A DNA stretch of 64,000 nucleotides from WHSW01 sp963769945. GTDB taxonomy: Bacteria; Actinomycetota; Thermoleophilia; Solirubrobacterales; 70-9. Of the stretch, positions 50,087 through 58,624 are shown in pieces (within the stretch, counting starts at the first letter, position 1; every line of letters starts with the position of its first letter). The stretch spans positions 511,534 through 575,533 of the forward strand of contig CAVYOA010000014.1 of NCBI GenBank assembly GCA_963769945.1, written 5' to 3'. Position numbers and translations under genes: made by a program. The notes below the pieces were generated by a model. That model saw only the letters and a list, made by a program, of their open reading frames with translations. It was not told the DNA's origin and did not search any database.

Positions 50087-51075
50087 CGCAAGCGCTCCTG
50101 GAGGCGTTCTTCCTCGGCCTGCGCGACGTGCACCCGCTCCATAAACAGGGCGAAGCCCGCTGCTGGCAAGGGCCGGCCGAAGCGCCCCATGAGCTCGTCG
50201 TAGCGCCCGCCGCCACCGAGCACATGGCCGAGGGCGGGGTCGTAAACCTCGAGAATCGCGCCGGTGTAGTAGCCGAGATCGCGAAGCAGTCCGAGGTCGA
50301 GATTGACGCGATCGGCGACTCCGCGCCGCTGCAACTCCTCAAAGGTCGTGGCCAGGCGCCCGACGGCTCGTTCGGTCGCCGCGCCCCCGAGCTCGCGGGC
50401 GCGATCGAGCACCTCGGGCCCGCCTCGCAAACTCGGCAGGCCGACAAGAGCTTGCTCGGTCGCCGAATCGAGGCCGAGCGCCTTGACCTCGACCTCGAGG
50501 CCGACTAGATCGTGGGCTGCAAGCCGAGCGAGGATCGCCTCGGCCGCCTCGCGTCCGACACTGGCATCGCCAAGCACCTGTCGGTAGAGGTCTGCATCTC
50601 CGAGCCCGATCACGGCCCGGTTGAGCCCAGCCGCGTCCAGCGCCGCGTTCAGCACCTCGACTACTTCGGCGGTCCCCTCGGGCGCACTCATGCCGACGAG
50701 CTCGACGCCGGCTTGGGTGAACTCGCGCATCTGACCGCGCTGCGGGCGAACGGCTCGGTATGCGGCCGCCAGATAGCAAAGGCGAAAAGGTGGCTCAGCC
50801 GTCGCGTAGCGATTGGCGACGAGACGGGCGATCGGGATCGTCATGTCGGAGCGCATCGCCAGGAGCTCGCCACGTTCGTCGAAGAAGCGATAGGCGACGG
50901 GCGCCCCGCGCTCGTCACCGCGCGCAAGAACTTCCTCGTACTCGATCGTGGGCGTCGCGACCTCGCCGTAGCCAAAACGCTCGAAGGCCTCGATCAAGGC
51001 AAGCGAAAGTGTGCGCAGCTCGCGCATCTCGTCAGGAAGGATGTCCCTGGTCCCAGGTGGAATCGGATGCGTCAT
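50083..51075 (-). CDS. hisZ: ATP phosphoribosyltransferase regulatory subunit
   Basis: A 330-residue HisRS-like protein without a tRNA-binding domain. It opens I-P-P-G-T-R-D-I-L-P-D-E, with the class II motif E-Y-E-E-V-L and G-G-G-R-Y-D-E-L near the end. Length and the adjacent short hisG distinguish it from histidyl-tRNA synthetase. It is the first gene of the his operon; the start is ATG 51075. Confidence 0.92.
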   Translation of the reverse strand: MTHPIPPGTRDILPDEMRELRTLSLALIEAFERFGYGEVATPTIEYEEVLARGDERGAPVAYRFFDERGELLAMRSDMTIPIARLVANRYATAEPPFRLCYLAAAYRAVRPQRGQMREFTQAGVELVGMSAPEGTAEVVEVLNAALDAAGLNRAVIGLGDADLYRQVLGDASVGREAAEAILARLAAHDLVGLEVEVKALGLDSATEQALVGLPSLRGGPEVLDRARELGGAATERAVGRLATTFEELQRRGVADRVNLDLGLLRDLGYYTGAILEVYDPALGHVLGGGGRYDELMGRFGRPLPAAGFALFMERVHVAQAEEERLQERLR

Positions 51076-51117
51076 CGGGACGCGCAAGCGTAGGGGTTAA
51101 GCGCGCCGATAAAGGCG

Positions 51118-52422
51118 CTACGCCGGGACTGGCGGTTCCATCGCGACGCGCTCGATCCGGGCCCCGAGGTCGCGCAGGCGGTGGTCGATGCGCTCGTAGC
51201 CGCGGTCGATCTGCACCACGTTGCCGATCTCGGAGGTGCCATCAGCGCACAGCGCGGCAATGAGCATCGCCATACCGGCGCGGATGTCGGGGCTTTCGAC
51301 GCGCTCTCCGTGAAGCCGGCTCGGACCGCTGACGATCGCCCTGTGGGGATCGCAGAGCGTGATCCGAGCGCCCATGGCAACGAGCTTGTCGACGAAGAAC
51401 AAGCGATTCTCGAACATCTTTTCGAAGATCAGGATCGTGCCGCGCGCTTGCGTGGCGAGCGCGAGCGCGATCGAGGTCAGGTCGGCGGGAAAGGCGGGCC
51501 AGGGACCGTCGTCGATCTTGGGGATCGCATCGCCGATGTCGTCCGAGACCTCGAGCGCCTGCTTGGGAGGCACGAGGATGTCGTTGCCCTCGATCATCAC
51601 CTGGAGTCCGAGGCGGCGAAAGTGGCGCAAGACGGTTACGAGATCGTCGGGCTCGGTGTCGCGAATCCGCAACTCTCCTTTAGTTGCCGCCGCAAGGGCG
51701 ATGAAGCTGGCGACCTCGATGTGATCGGGACAGATGCGATGCTCCGCGCCCGAGAGCTTGTCGCGACCGTGCACGGTCATCACGTTGGCACCGATGCCAT
51801 CGATCTGAGCGCCCATCTTGACCAGCAGCCGCGCCAGGTCCTGAACGTGGGGCTCTGATGCCGCGTTGGCGATCGTCGTCGGTCCCGGCGTCAGCGCTGC
51901 GGCCATGAGCGCGTTCTCGGTTCCCATCACCGAGGGCTCGTCCATGAAGATCTTGCACGGCTTGAGCCCGCCCTTGGGGGCGCGAATCACGATTGGCCGG
52001 TCGCCGCTGACCTCGGCGCCGAGGTCGTCGAAGGCGTCGAGGTGCGGGTCGAGGCGCCGGCGGCCAATGAAGTCGCCGCCGGGAGGCGGCATCGTCGCCT
52101 CGCCGAAGCGCGCGAGCAACGGGCCCGCCAGTAGAAACGAGGCGCGAATCTTCTCCGAGAGGGCCTCGTCCGGCGCAGTGCTCGAAACCGAGTCTGCCTG
52201 CAGGCGAAGCTCGCTGGATTCACCCCATGTCGCTCGCACGCCGAGCTGCTCGAGGACGGCGACCTGGGTCTCAGTGTCGCGGATGCGGGGCACGTTGGTG
52301 AGCACGAGCTCCTCGTCGGTGAGCAGGCACGCGGCGAGGATCGGCAAGGCTGCGTTCTTGTTGCCGGCAGCGACGATCTCGCCCGCAAGGGGCTCGCCTC
52401 CCTGGATCACGAACTTGTCCAT
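51118..52422 (-). CDS. murA: UDP-N-acetylglucosamine 1-carboxyvinyltransferase with Asp at the catalytic Cys site
   Basis: A 434-residue EPSP-synthase-fold enzyme for the first committed step of peptidoglycan synthesis. It opens F-V-I-Q-G-G-E-P-L-A-G-E-I and has G-N-K-N-A-A-L-P. The loop that is G-G-C-x-I-G in E. coli reads G-G-D-F-I-G here (Asp117), as in mycobacteria, a change known to give fosfomycin resistance. The ATG at 52422 is 17 bp from the divergent HD gene. The his operon lies downstream. Confidence 0.93.
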   Translation of the reverse strand: MDKFVIQGGEPLAGEIVAAGNKNAALPILAACLLTDEELVLTNVPRIRDTETQVAVLEQLGVRATWGESSELRLQADSVSSTAPDEALSEKIRASFLLAGPLLARFGEATMPPPGGDFIGRRRLDPHLDAFDDLGAEVSGDRPIVIRAPKGGLKPCKIFMDEPSVMGTENALMAAALTPGPTTIANAASEPHVQDLARLLVKMGAQIDGIGANVMTVHGRDKLSGAEHRICPDHIEVASFIALAAATKGELRIRDTEPDDLVTVLRHFRRLGLQVMIEGNDILVPPKQALEVSDDIGDAIPKIDDGPWPAFPADLTSIALALATQARGTILIFEKMFENRLFFVDKLVAMGARITLCDPHRAIVSGPSRLHGERVESPDIRAGMAMLIAALCADGTSEIGNVVQIDRGYERIDHRLRDLGARIERVAMEPPVPA

Positions 52423-52439
52423 CGGCGCGGAGGGTAACA

Positions 52440-53045
52440 ATGGACCCGATGGGTGAACCAACGCGCGAGCAAGCCTGGGACCTCGTCTGCGAGTGGGTGA
52501 CCTCGGATGGGCTGAGAAAGCACATGCTCGGCGTTGAGGCCGCGATGCGCGCCTACGCTCGCGAGTTCGGCGAGGATGAGGAGCTGTGGGCCGTGGCCGG
52601 CCTCGTCCACGACCTCGACTACGAGCGGTTCCCCGACCTCGACGACACTGAGAACGGTCATCCCCGAACGGCGCTGCGTCTGTTCGAGGAGATGGATTGG
52701 CCGCAGGAGATCATCGACGCCGTCGCTGGGCACGCGGTCTTCCTCGGCGTGCCACGGGAAACGCCGATGGCGAAGACCCTGTTTGCGGTCGACGAGCTCT
52801 CGGGCTTCATCGCCGCGTGCGCGATGGTTCGTCCGACCGGGATCGAGGGGATGGCGCCGAAGTCGGTGCGCAAGAAGTTGAAGCAGCCGTCGTTTGCGGC
52901 CGGCGTCAACCGTGACGAGGTGCACCAGGGAGCCGAAGAGCTCGGTGTGGACTTCGATCAGCACGTCGGCTTCGTGATCGCGGCGATGGCTGAGCATGCC
53001 GACGAGCTCGGCCTTGGGCCGCGTGAGCAGGAGCCGGGGTCGTGA
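52440..53045 (+). CDS. HD-domain phosphohydrolase
   Basis: A 201-residue protein of the small HD group. Metal ligands are in R-K-H-M-L-G-V, L-V-H-D-L-D-Y-E (the HD pair) and A-G-H-A-V-F. It likely hydrolyses a phosphate ester or nucleotide; the substrate is unknown. Its stop overlaps the next gene's GTG by four bases (53042-53045). Confidence 0.82.
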   Translation: MDPMGEPTREQAWDLVCEWVTSDGLRKHMLGVEAAMRAYAREFGEDEELWAVAGLVHDLDYERFPDLDDTENGHPRTALRLFEEMDWPQEIIDAVAGHAVFLGVPRETPMAKTLFAVDELSGFIAACAMVRPTGIEGMAPKSVRKKLKQPSFAAGVNRDEVHQGAEELGVDFDQHVGFVIAAMAEHADELGLGPREQEPGS

Positions 53046-54136
53046 GACGCCGCTGGAAGATCCTCATCGCCATTGCCGTCGCTCTCGCGGCCCTGTTGGC
53101 TGTGAACACGATCATCGTCGACGGTCAGACCAAGGAGGCCGAGGTGACGGTCGATGGCGGCGAGATCTTGAGCTTGCCGGGCGGCGACGTGCAGGTAGTG
53201 GATGAGGGAGCCTCGGCCAGCGGCCCGGCGGGCTCGCAACCGGCGATCGTTCTCTTGCATTGCTACTCGTGCTCGCTTCACTGGTTCGACGAGCTGGCGC
53301 CGATCCTCGCTCGGCGCCACCGCGTAATCCGCATCGATCTGCTCGGGCACGGCGGCGCCCAGAAGCCTTCGAGCGGCTACTCGATCGAGGATCAGGGTGA
53401 GCTTGTCGGGGCCGCGCTCGACCGACTCGGGGTTCAGGGTGCTGTGGTGGTCGGCCATTCGATGGGCTTTTCGGTCGCGACTGCGCTTGCCGAGCGTTCG
53501 AGCCAGCTCGTCGACCGTCTCGTCAACATCGGCGAGGGTCCGACCGACGAGGCCTGCGAGATCCCATCCGTCGCCAAGCTCGCGTTCACCCCGGTTCTCG
53601 GTGAAGCGATGTGGAGGCTGACACCGAGCTTCGCGATCGAAGACGGCTACGCCAATCTCTTCGCCCCCGGCTTTGATACCAGTGACGGGTTCCCCAACCC
53701 CGGTCAGCCGGTCGACGACTTCCGTGCGATGACGTACACGGCATTCAAGGACGCCTCGGCCGAAAACGGCGACTACATCGAGGAGATCCCTCTGAACGAG
53801 CGCCTGAGCCAGGTTCCGGTACCGCTGCTGAGCATCTTCGGCGCCGAGGACCAGATCTGCGATCCCGAGACCTCCCAGGAGGCCTACGCAAGGGTTCCGG
53901 GCGCTCGCGTGGCCGAGCTCGAGAACGTCGGGCACTCGCCGAACGTCGAGCAGCCGCAGGAGACGGCGGCGCTGATCGAGGAGTTCGCCGTGCCGGCGGG
54001 TGACGAGGCGGAGGATCCGCTGCCCGAGGACGCGGGCCGCTCCGGCGGCGATGGCGCTGGCGGTGGCGGTTCAGACGGCGGCGGTGGCGTTCGGGCACCG
54101 CAGCGCAACAAGCCGGGTCAGGGCAGTGAGGGGTAG
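53042..54136 (+). CDS. Membrane-anchored alpha/beta hydrolase
   Basis: An N-terminal hydrophobic segment (about 6-25) is an anchor or signal. The hydrolase core has the nucleophile elbow V-G-H-S-M-G, the acid in F-G-A-E-D-Q-I-C-D and the histidine in V-G-H-S-P-N-V-E. The segment L-L-H-C-Y-S-C-S forms the oxyanion region. The last 50 residues are glycine/serine-rich and disordered. The substrate is unknown. It is coupled to the HD gene. Confidence 0.85.
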   Translation: MRRRWKILIAIAVALAALLAVNTIIVDGQTKEAEVTVDGGEILSLPGGDVQVVDEGASASGPAGSQPAIVLLHCYSCSLHWFDELAPILARRHRVIRIDLLGHGGAQKPSSGYSIEDQGELVGAALDRLGVQGAVVVGHSMGFSVATALAERSSQLVDRLVNIGEGPTDEACEIPSVAKLAFTPVLGEAMWRLTPSFAIEDGYANLFAPGFDTSDGFPNPGQPVDDFRAMTYTAFKDASAENGDYIEEIPLNERLSQVPVPLLSIFGAEDQICDPETSQEAYARVPGARVAELENVGHSPNVEQPQETAALIEEFAVPAGDEAEDPLPEDAGRSGGDGAGGGGSDGGGGVRAPQRNKPGQGSEG

Positions 54137-54172
54137 GCCCGAGGACGCGACCGGTTTACGTCCCTCACTGCC
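54122..54172. terminator. Inverted repeat bridging two convergent gene ends
   Basis: GGCAGTGAGGG (54122-54132) and CCCTCACTGCC (54162-54172) are perfectly complementary across 29 bases. Both arms lie in the last codons of the two convergent genes, so a shared terminator is plausible, although no T-run is present. Confidence 0.5.
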
Positions 54173-54497
54173 AGCGCCCACCGGCATTGGCCCATTCCCG
54201 GAAGTGATCGACCGAGCAGAACGCGTCGGGGATCCGGTGGTCGCCGCGGTGGCGCACGAGCAGGACATGGACGTCACCTAGCTCGGCGTCGCAGTGCGCA
54301 CAATGGGCCGGCTCGGCGTCGAGCGGCGGCGCCGCGCCGGCCTCCCAATGCGGGCCGTTGATCGCCCACGGCACCACGTGCTCGAGGCGGCAGAAGACGG
54401 CCACACGCTCGCCCGCTGCTTCGTAGGCGCGAAAACCGTCACCGATCTCGACCTCGGCCCCGCACCACGTACAGCCCTGCGCATATGTTCCAGACAT
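54165..54497 (-). CDS. Small protein with two zinc-binding repeats
   Basis: A 110-residue protein made of two similar halves: C-T-W-C then F-C-R-L-E-H, and C-A-H-C then F-C-S-V-D-H. Each half gives a likely zinc site of the treble-clef or TRASH kind. No catalytic residues are apparent. Its start codon (CAT at 54495-54497) overlaps the ATG of the divergent dehydrogenase gene, so each gene's promoter must lie in the other's coding sequence. Confidence 0.72.
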   Translation of the reverse strand: MSGTYAQGCTWCGAEVEIGDGFRAYEAAGERVAVFCRLEHVVPWAINGPHWEAGAAPPLDAEPAHCAHCDAELGDVHVLLVRHRGDHRIPDAFCSVDHFREWANAGGRWQ

Positions 54498-55596
54498 GGC
54501 GGCGTTCACAATAGTCGCGCTCGAGGGTGACCAGACCGGCCAGGAGTTGCTCGAGCAGTCGCTGCGTGTCATCGACGCGGAATTGCTCGGGCTCGAGCTC
54601 ACGATCGTGCGCTTCGATCTCTCGCTGGAGAACCGTCGTGCGACCGACAACGCTGTTTGCGCTCAGGCGGCGCAGCGAATGCGCGAGACCGGGCTTGGCC
54701 TGAAAGCGGCGACTGTGACGCCGGAGGGTGCCGACGATGTCGGCAGCCCCAATCGCCTGCTGCGCGAGGCGATTGACGGCAAGGTGATCGTTCGCACCGG
54801 CAGGCGCATCCCAGGCGTTACCCCGGTCGCCGGCGTCCATCATCCGATCTCGGTCTGCCGGATGGCGGTCGGCGATGCCTACGGCGCCGAGCAATGGCGC
54901 GAGCCCAGCGACGATGACGAGCTCGCTCACCGCACCGAGACGATTCGCCGCTCGGACTGTCGCGCTGTCTCCGAATACGCGTTTCGGGAGGCGGAGCGAA
55001 TGGGCGGCCGCGTCTTCGGCGGTCCGAAGTGGACCGTCAGCCCTGTCTATGAGGGCATGCTCAAGGAGGAGATGGATGCCGCCGCCGAACGCCACCCCGA
55101 TTGCGGCTACCAACCGGTGTTGATCGACGCGACGCTCGCCGGGCTTGTCAGCGGGCTCGCCGATGAGCCATTGGTGATTCCCTGCCTCAACCGCGACGGC
55201 GACTTGCTCTCAGACCTGGTTCTGCCCCTGTTTGGATCGATCGCCGGCGCCGAGTCGGTCCTGCTCTCGCTCGACGACGAGTTGCGGACCAGCATCGCCA
55301 TGGCCGAGGCACCGCACGGAACGGCGCCGGCACTCGAGGGCAAGGACCTGGCAAACCCGATGGCGATGATCCTCGCCGGCGCAGCGTTGCTTCATTTCGC
55401 CGCGGAATCCCATGCCGACGGTAGCGCCGAGACCGCGTCGAGGGCGATCTATGAAAGCGTGTTCGAGACGGTCGGGGCTGGTACGCGAACCCCCGATCTC
55501 GGCGGCCACGCCTCGACCACCGAGTTCACGGACGCGGTGATCGACCTCCTCAAGCGCAAGCTCGAAGTCTGGTCGAGCCTCGGCACCGCTACCTAG
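54496..55596 (+). CDS. Isocitrate/isopropylmalate dehydrogenase family protein (divergent)
   Basis: A 366-residue protein. Family blocks are present but changed: L-E-G-D-Q-T-G-Q-E at the start, V-I-V-R-T-G-R-R-I-P-G-V in place of the usual N-x-R-P segment, L-N-R-D-G-D-L-L-S-D-L-V near 245 and H-G-T-A-P-A-L-E-G-K-D-L-A-N-P near 275. The NAD(P)-binding C-terminal part is the best kept. Activity as isocitrate dehydrogenase is possible but not certain, because the substrate-binding arginines differ. Confidence 0.7.
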   Translation: MAAFTIVALEGDQTGQELLEQSLRVIDAELLGLELTIVRFDLSLENRRATDNAVCAQAAQRMRETGLGLKAATVTPEGADDVGSPNRLLREAIDGKVIVRTGRRIPGVTPVAGVHHPISVCRMAVGDAYGAEQWREPSDDDELAHRTETIRRSDCRAVSEYAFREAERMGGRVFGGPKWTVSPVYEGMLKEEMDAAAERHPDCGYQPVLIDATLAGLVSGLADEPLVIPCLNRDGDLLSDLVLPLFGSIAGAESVLLSLDDELRTSIAMAEAPHGTAPALEGKDLANPMAMILAGAALLHFAAESHADGSAETASRAIYESVFETVGAGTRTPDLGGHASTTEFTDAVIDLLKRKLEVWSSLGTAT

Positions 55597-55625
55597 TTGC
55601 ATCTCGACCCGCGTTCAGGGATAGG

Positions 55626-56807
55626 ATGGCGCCGGGTATGGAGGCCGGCACGATCCAGGGCGGCAATGCGCGAACGCTGGTAGAGCGCTTCGGCAGCACG
55701 GTTGGTCGCTTCAAAGAGGCGCCGGTCGTCGTCCAGGCCGGGGTCGCCATCTTCATCTTGGACCTGATCTTGGTCCTCACCGACCGCCGGCCTGACTCGG
55801 CGTTCGAATGGCTGGCATTGCTCGTCATCTTCGCTGCCAGCGTTGCCGCCCTGACTCAGGTGCGGGGCAAGCCGGCCGCTGTCGCCGTGGTCGTGCTGCT
55901 CAACCTCGTCGCCGTTCTCATTCTGTTTCATAGCCTCAACGACGTATCCCAGCGCGGCATAAATGGCCTCTCGCTGGGCGCGATCTATGCCCTCGGCGCG
56001 GTCGGCCTGACGCTCGTCTACGGGATCCTCAAGCTCGTCAACTTCGCCCATGGCGACTACCTCACCTTCGGCGCCTACATGGCTTACCTCGTCAACGTCA
56101 CCTGGGAGATGCCGCTGGTATTCGGGATCGTCTTCGCGATCGTGATCACGGCACTGCTCGGGATCGTGCTGGAGAAGATCATGTGGCAACCGATGCGCGG
56201 CCGCGGCGCGGGGATGCTGCAGCTGATCCTGATGACGATCGGGCTTGCCTTCGTCATCCGCTACGGGATCCAGTTCGTCTGGGGCACCGAGCTGCGCCAG
56301 CTCGAGGTCAACAACACGGACACGGTCAACTTCCTCGATCTGCGGATTGGGAGAACCCAGCTGATCGTCGTGGTGGTCGGCTTCGCGACGCTGATTGCGA
56401 CCGGCCTGATGTTGCGGCTGACGCTGCTCGGCAAGCGCATGCGGGCGCTCTCGGACGACCTCGACCTGGCCGAGACATCGGGCATCAACACGTCGCGCGT
56501 GATCCTCTACACCTGGCTCTTCGCCGGCGGGCTCGCGGGCCTCGCCGGCGTCTTCGCGGCCGCTATCACCCAGCTGCAACCGGAATTGGGATTCGAGTTG
56601 CTGCTGCCGATCTTCGCCGCTGTGGTCCTCGGTGGCATCGGCAACGCGTTTGGCGCTCTGACCGCGGGGATCGTGCTCGGGGTCGTGATCGAATGGTCGA
56701 CGTTTATCGTCGATTCCGGCCTCAAGCTCGCTGTCGGCTTCCTGATTTTGATCATCGTCTTGATCATCCGTCCGCAGGGCATCTTCGGCCAGGCGAGGAC
56801 GGTCTGA
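55626..56807 (+). CDS. livH: Branched-chain amino-acid ABC transporter permease LivH
   Basis: A 393-residue permease. The core of about 290 residues has G-L-S-L-G-A-I-Y-A-L, N-F-A-H-G-D-Y-L and the late G-G-I-G-N-A-F-G-A-L. About 100 extra N-terminal residues carry two or three more transmembrane segments, beyond the usual LivH length of about 300. The start may be ATG 55626 or 55638. It is the first gene of the livHMGF run. Confidence 0.9.
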   Translation: MAPGMEAGTIQGGNARTLVERFGSTVGRFKEAPVVVQAGVAIFILDLILVLTDRRPDSAFEWLALLVIFAASVAALTQVRGKPAAVAVVVLLNLVAVLILFHSLNDVSQRGINGLSLGAIYALGAVGLTLVYGILKLVNFAHGDYLTFGAYMAYLVNVTWEMPLVFGIVFAIVITALLGIVLEKIMWQPMRGRGAGMLQLILMTIGLAFVIRYGIQFVWGTELRQLEVNNTDTVNFLDLRIGRTQLIVVVVGFATLIATGLMLRLTLLGKRMRALSDDLDLAETSGINTSRVILYTWLFAGGLAGLAGVFAAAITQLQPELGFELLLPIFAAVVLGGIGNAFGALTAGIVLGVVIEWSTFIVDSGLKLAVGFLILIIVLIIRPQGIFGQARTV

Positions 56808-56811
56808 GGCG

Positions 56812-57795
56812 ATGAGCGACCCGCTGCAGATCTTTCAGCTCGCGGTCACGTTCGAGGCGTTCACCGACATCGAGTTCTGGACGTCGGTTGGGGTCATCGC
56901 CGGGATCTTCGTCGTCTTCTCCACCGGCCTGCAGATGAACGTCGGCTTTACCGGGATCCAGAACTTCGGCCAGGTCGGCTTCATGGCGATCGGCGCGTAC
57001 ACGATGGCGATCCTCACCGCCGAGGAGTCGTGGAACTTCTGGCTCAGCCTGCCGGTCGCGATTGCGGTGGCGATTGGCTTCGGGCTGATCATCGGAATGT
57101 CGTCGCTGCGACTGCGTGCCGACTACTTCGCGATCGTGACCATTGCCGCCGCGGAAGCAATCCGCCTCGTTGCCCTCAATGCCCGCGAGCTCACCAATGG
57201 CGCCCAGGGGATCTTTGGCTTCGACGACAGCTGGAACTCGATCTCTGAATCGATCGAGGACTTCATCGTCGATCTCGGGTGGACGGACGTGCCCTCTCTG
57301 TTTCCCCTGTTCCTGGTCACTTGGGGGCTGGCAGTCCTGCTCATGTTCTCCTTCTCGCGGATTCAGAAAACGCCTTGGGGGCGGGTGCTGCGGGCGGTGC
57401 GCGAGGACGAGGACGCGGCGCGTGCGCTCGGCAAGAACGCCTTCTCCTACAAGCTTCAGTCGCTCGCGCTGGCGGCGACCACCGGTGCCCTCGCCGGCTT
57501 CTTGCTCGCGCTCAACCTGAAGTTCGTCGTGCCCGACGAGTTCCAGCCGCTGGTCACCTTCACCGGCTACGTCGTGCTCATCCTCGGCGGGCTGGCGAAT
57601 TACTGGGGCGTGGCGCTGGGCGCGGTCGTGATGTGGTCGGTGCTGGAAGGGCTGCGGTTCCTCGACCTGCCGATATCGGAGACGAAGATCGCCGCCCTGC
57701 GTTTCATCATCCTCGGACTTGTGCTGATCGCGTTGATGGCGTTCCGCCCCCAGGGCTTCTTTGGCAACCGCAAGGAGATGGTCCTCGGTGACTGA
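56812..57795 (+). CDS. livM: Branched-chain amino-acid ABC transporter permease LivM
   Basis: A 327-residue permease with about nine transmembrane segments. G-Q-V-G-F-M-A-I-G-A-Y, L-R-L-R-A-D-Y-F-A-I and the late G-Y-V-V-L-I-L-G-G-L-A-N-Y-W-G match LivM. It pairs with LivH to form the channel. It lies 4 bp after livH and overlaps livG by 8 bp. Confidence 0.92.
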   Translation: MSDPLQIFQLAVTFEAFTDIEFWTSVGVIAGIFVVFSTGLQMNVGFTGIQNFGQVGFMAIGAYTMAILTAEESWNFWLSLPVAIAVAIGFGLIIGMSSLRLRADYFAIVTIAAAEAIRLVALNARELTNGAQGIFGFDDSWNSISESIEDFIVDLGWTDVPSLFPLFLVTWGLAVLLMFSFSRIQKTPWGRVLRAVREDEDAARALGKNAFSYKLQSLALAATTGALAGFLLALNLKFVVPDEFQPLVTFTGYVVLILGGLANYWGVALGAVVMWSVLEGLRFLDLPISETKIAALRFIILGLVLIALMAFRPQGFFGNRKEMVLGD

Positions 57796-58624
57796 TCCGA
57801 CCCCAGCGACGGCGAGCTCGGCCACCGCCCCAGAAGGCACCAAGATCTTCGAGGCGATCGAGATCGTCAAGGCGTTCGGTGGGATCAAGGCAGTCAACGG
57901 CGCGACCATGGACGTCAACCAGGGCTCGATCACCGCGCTGATTGGCCCCAACGGGGCCGGCAAGACCACCTTCTTCAACCTGATCACCGGCTTCTATCGA
58001 CCCGATAGGGGGCGGGCGGTGTTCGACGGGCACGAGGTTCAGGGTCAGCCTCCGTACACGATCGCTCGCCTTGGCATGGTGCGGACGTTTCAGATCACGA
58101 AGGCGCTGGGGGCGATGCCGGTGATCGACAACATGATGCTCGCCGCCCCGAGGCAACCCGGGGAACGACTGACCAACGTCGTTTTTCGCCCGTTCGGCTG
58201 GCGCGCCCGCGAGCGTGAGGTCCACGAGGAGGCGATGGAGTTACTCGACGTCTTCAACCTGGCCAGGCTTGCTGACGAGTACGCCGGGACGCTGTCCGGC
58301 GGTCAGCGCAAACTGCTCGAGCTCGCCCGGGCACTGATGGCGCAACCCCGCTTTCTGCTCTTGGACGAACCGATGGCCGGGATCAACCCCACGCTTGGAA
58401 AGCGACTGCTCGACCACATGCAGCGGCTGCGCGCCGAAGACGGCGTCACCTTCCTCTTCATCGAGCACGACATGGAAGTGGTGATGAACCACGCCGACCG
58501 GGTGATCGTAATGGCCGAGGGCCGGGTGATCGCCGACGGCGAGCCCCATGAGGTTCGCGCCGACAAGGCGGTGATCGACGCCTATCTCGGTGGCGGCGGC
58601 GACGGAAACGGGGCGGGCTCGTGA
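57788..58624 (+). CDS. livG: Branched-chain amino-acid ABC transporter ATPase LivG
   Basis: A 278-residue ATPase. Walker A is G-P-N-G-A-G-K-T-T, the signature is L-S-G-G-Q-R-K, and Walker B is L-L-L-D-E-P-M-A-G. The insert with V-R-T-F-Q is typical for LivG. The start is GTG 57788 inside the end of livM; the last four bases overlap livF (GTGA). Confidence 0.94.
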   Translation: MTDPTPATASSATAPEGTKIFEAIEIVKAFGGIKAVNGATMDVNQGSITALIGPNGAGKTTFFNLITGFYRPDRGRAVFDGHEVQGQPPYTIARLGMVRTFQITKALGAMPVIDNMMLAAPRQPGERLTNVVFRPFGWRAREREVHEEAMELLDVFNLARLADEYAGTLSGGQRKLLELARALMAQPRFLLLDEPMAGINPTLGKRLLDHMQRLRAEDGVTFLFIEHDMEVVMNHADRVIVMAEGRVIADGEPHEVRADKAVIDAYLGGGGDGNGAGS

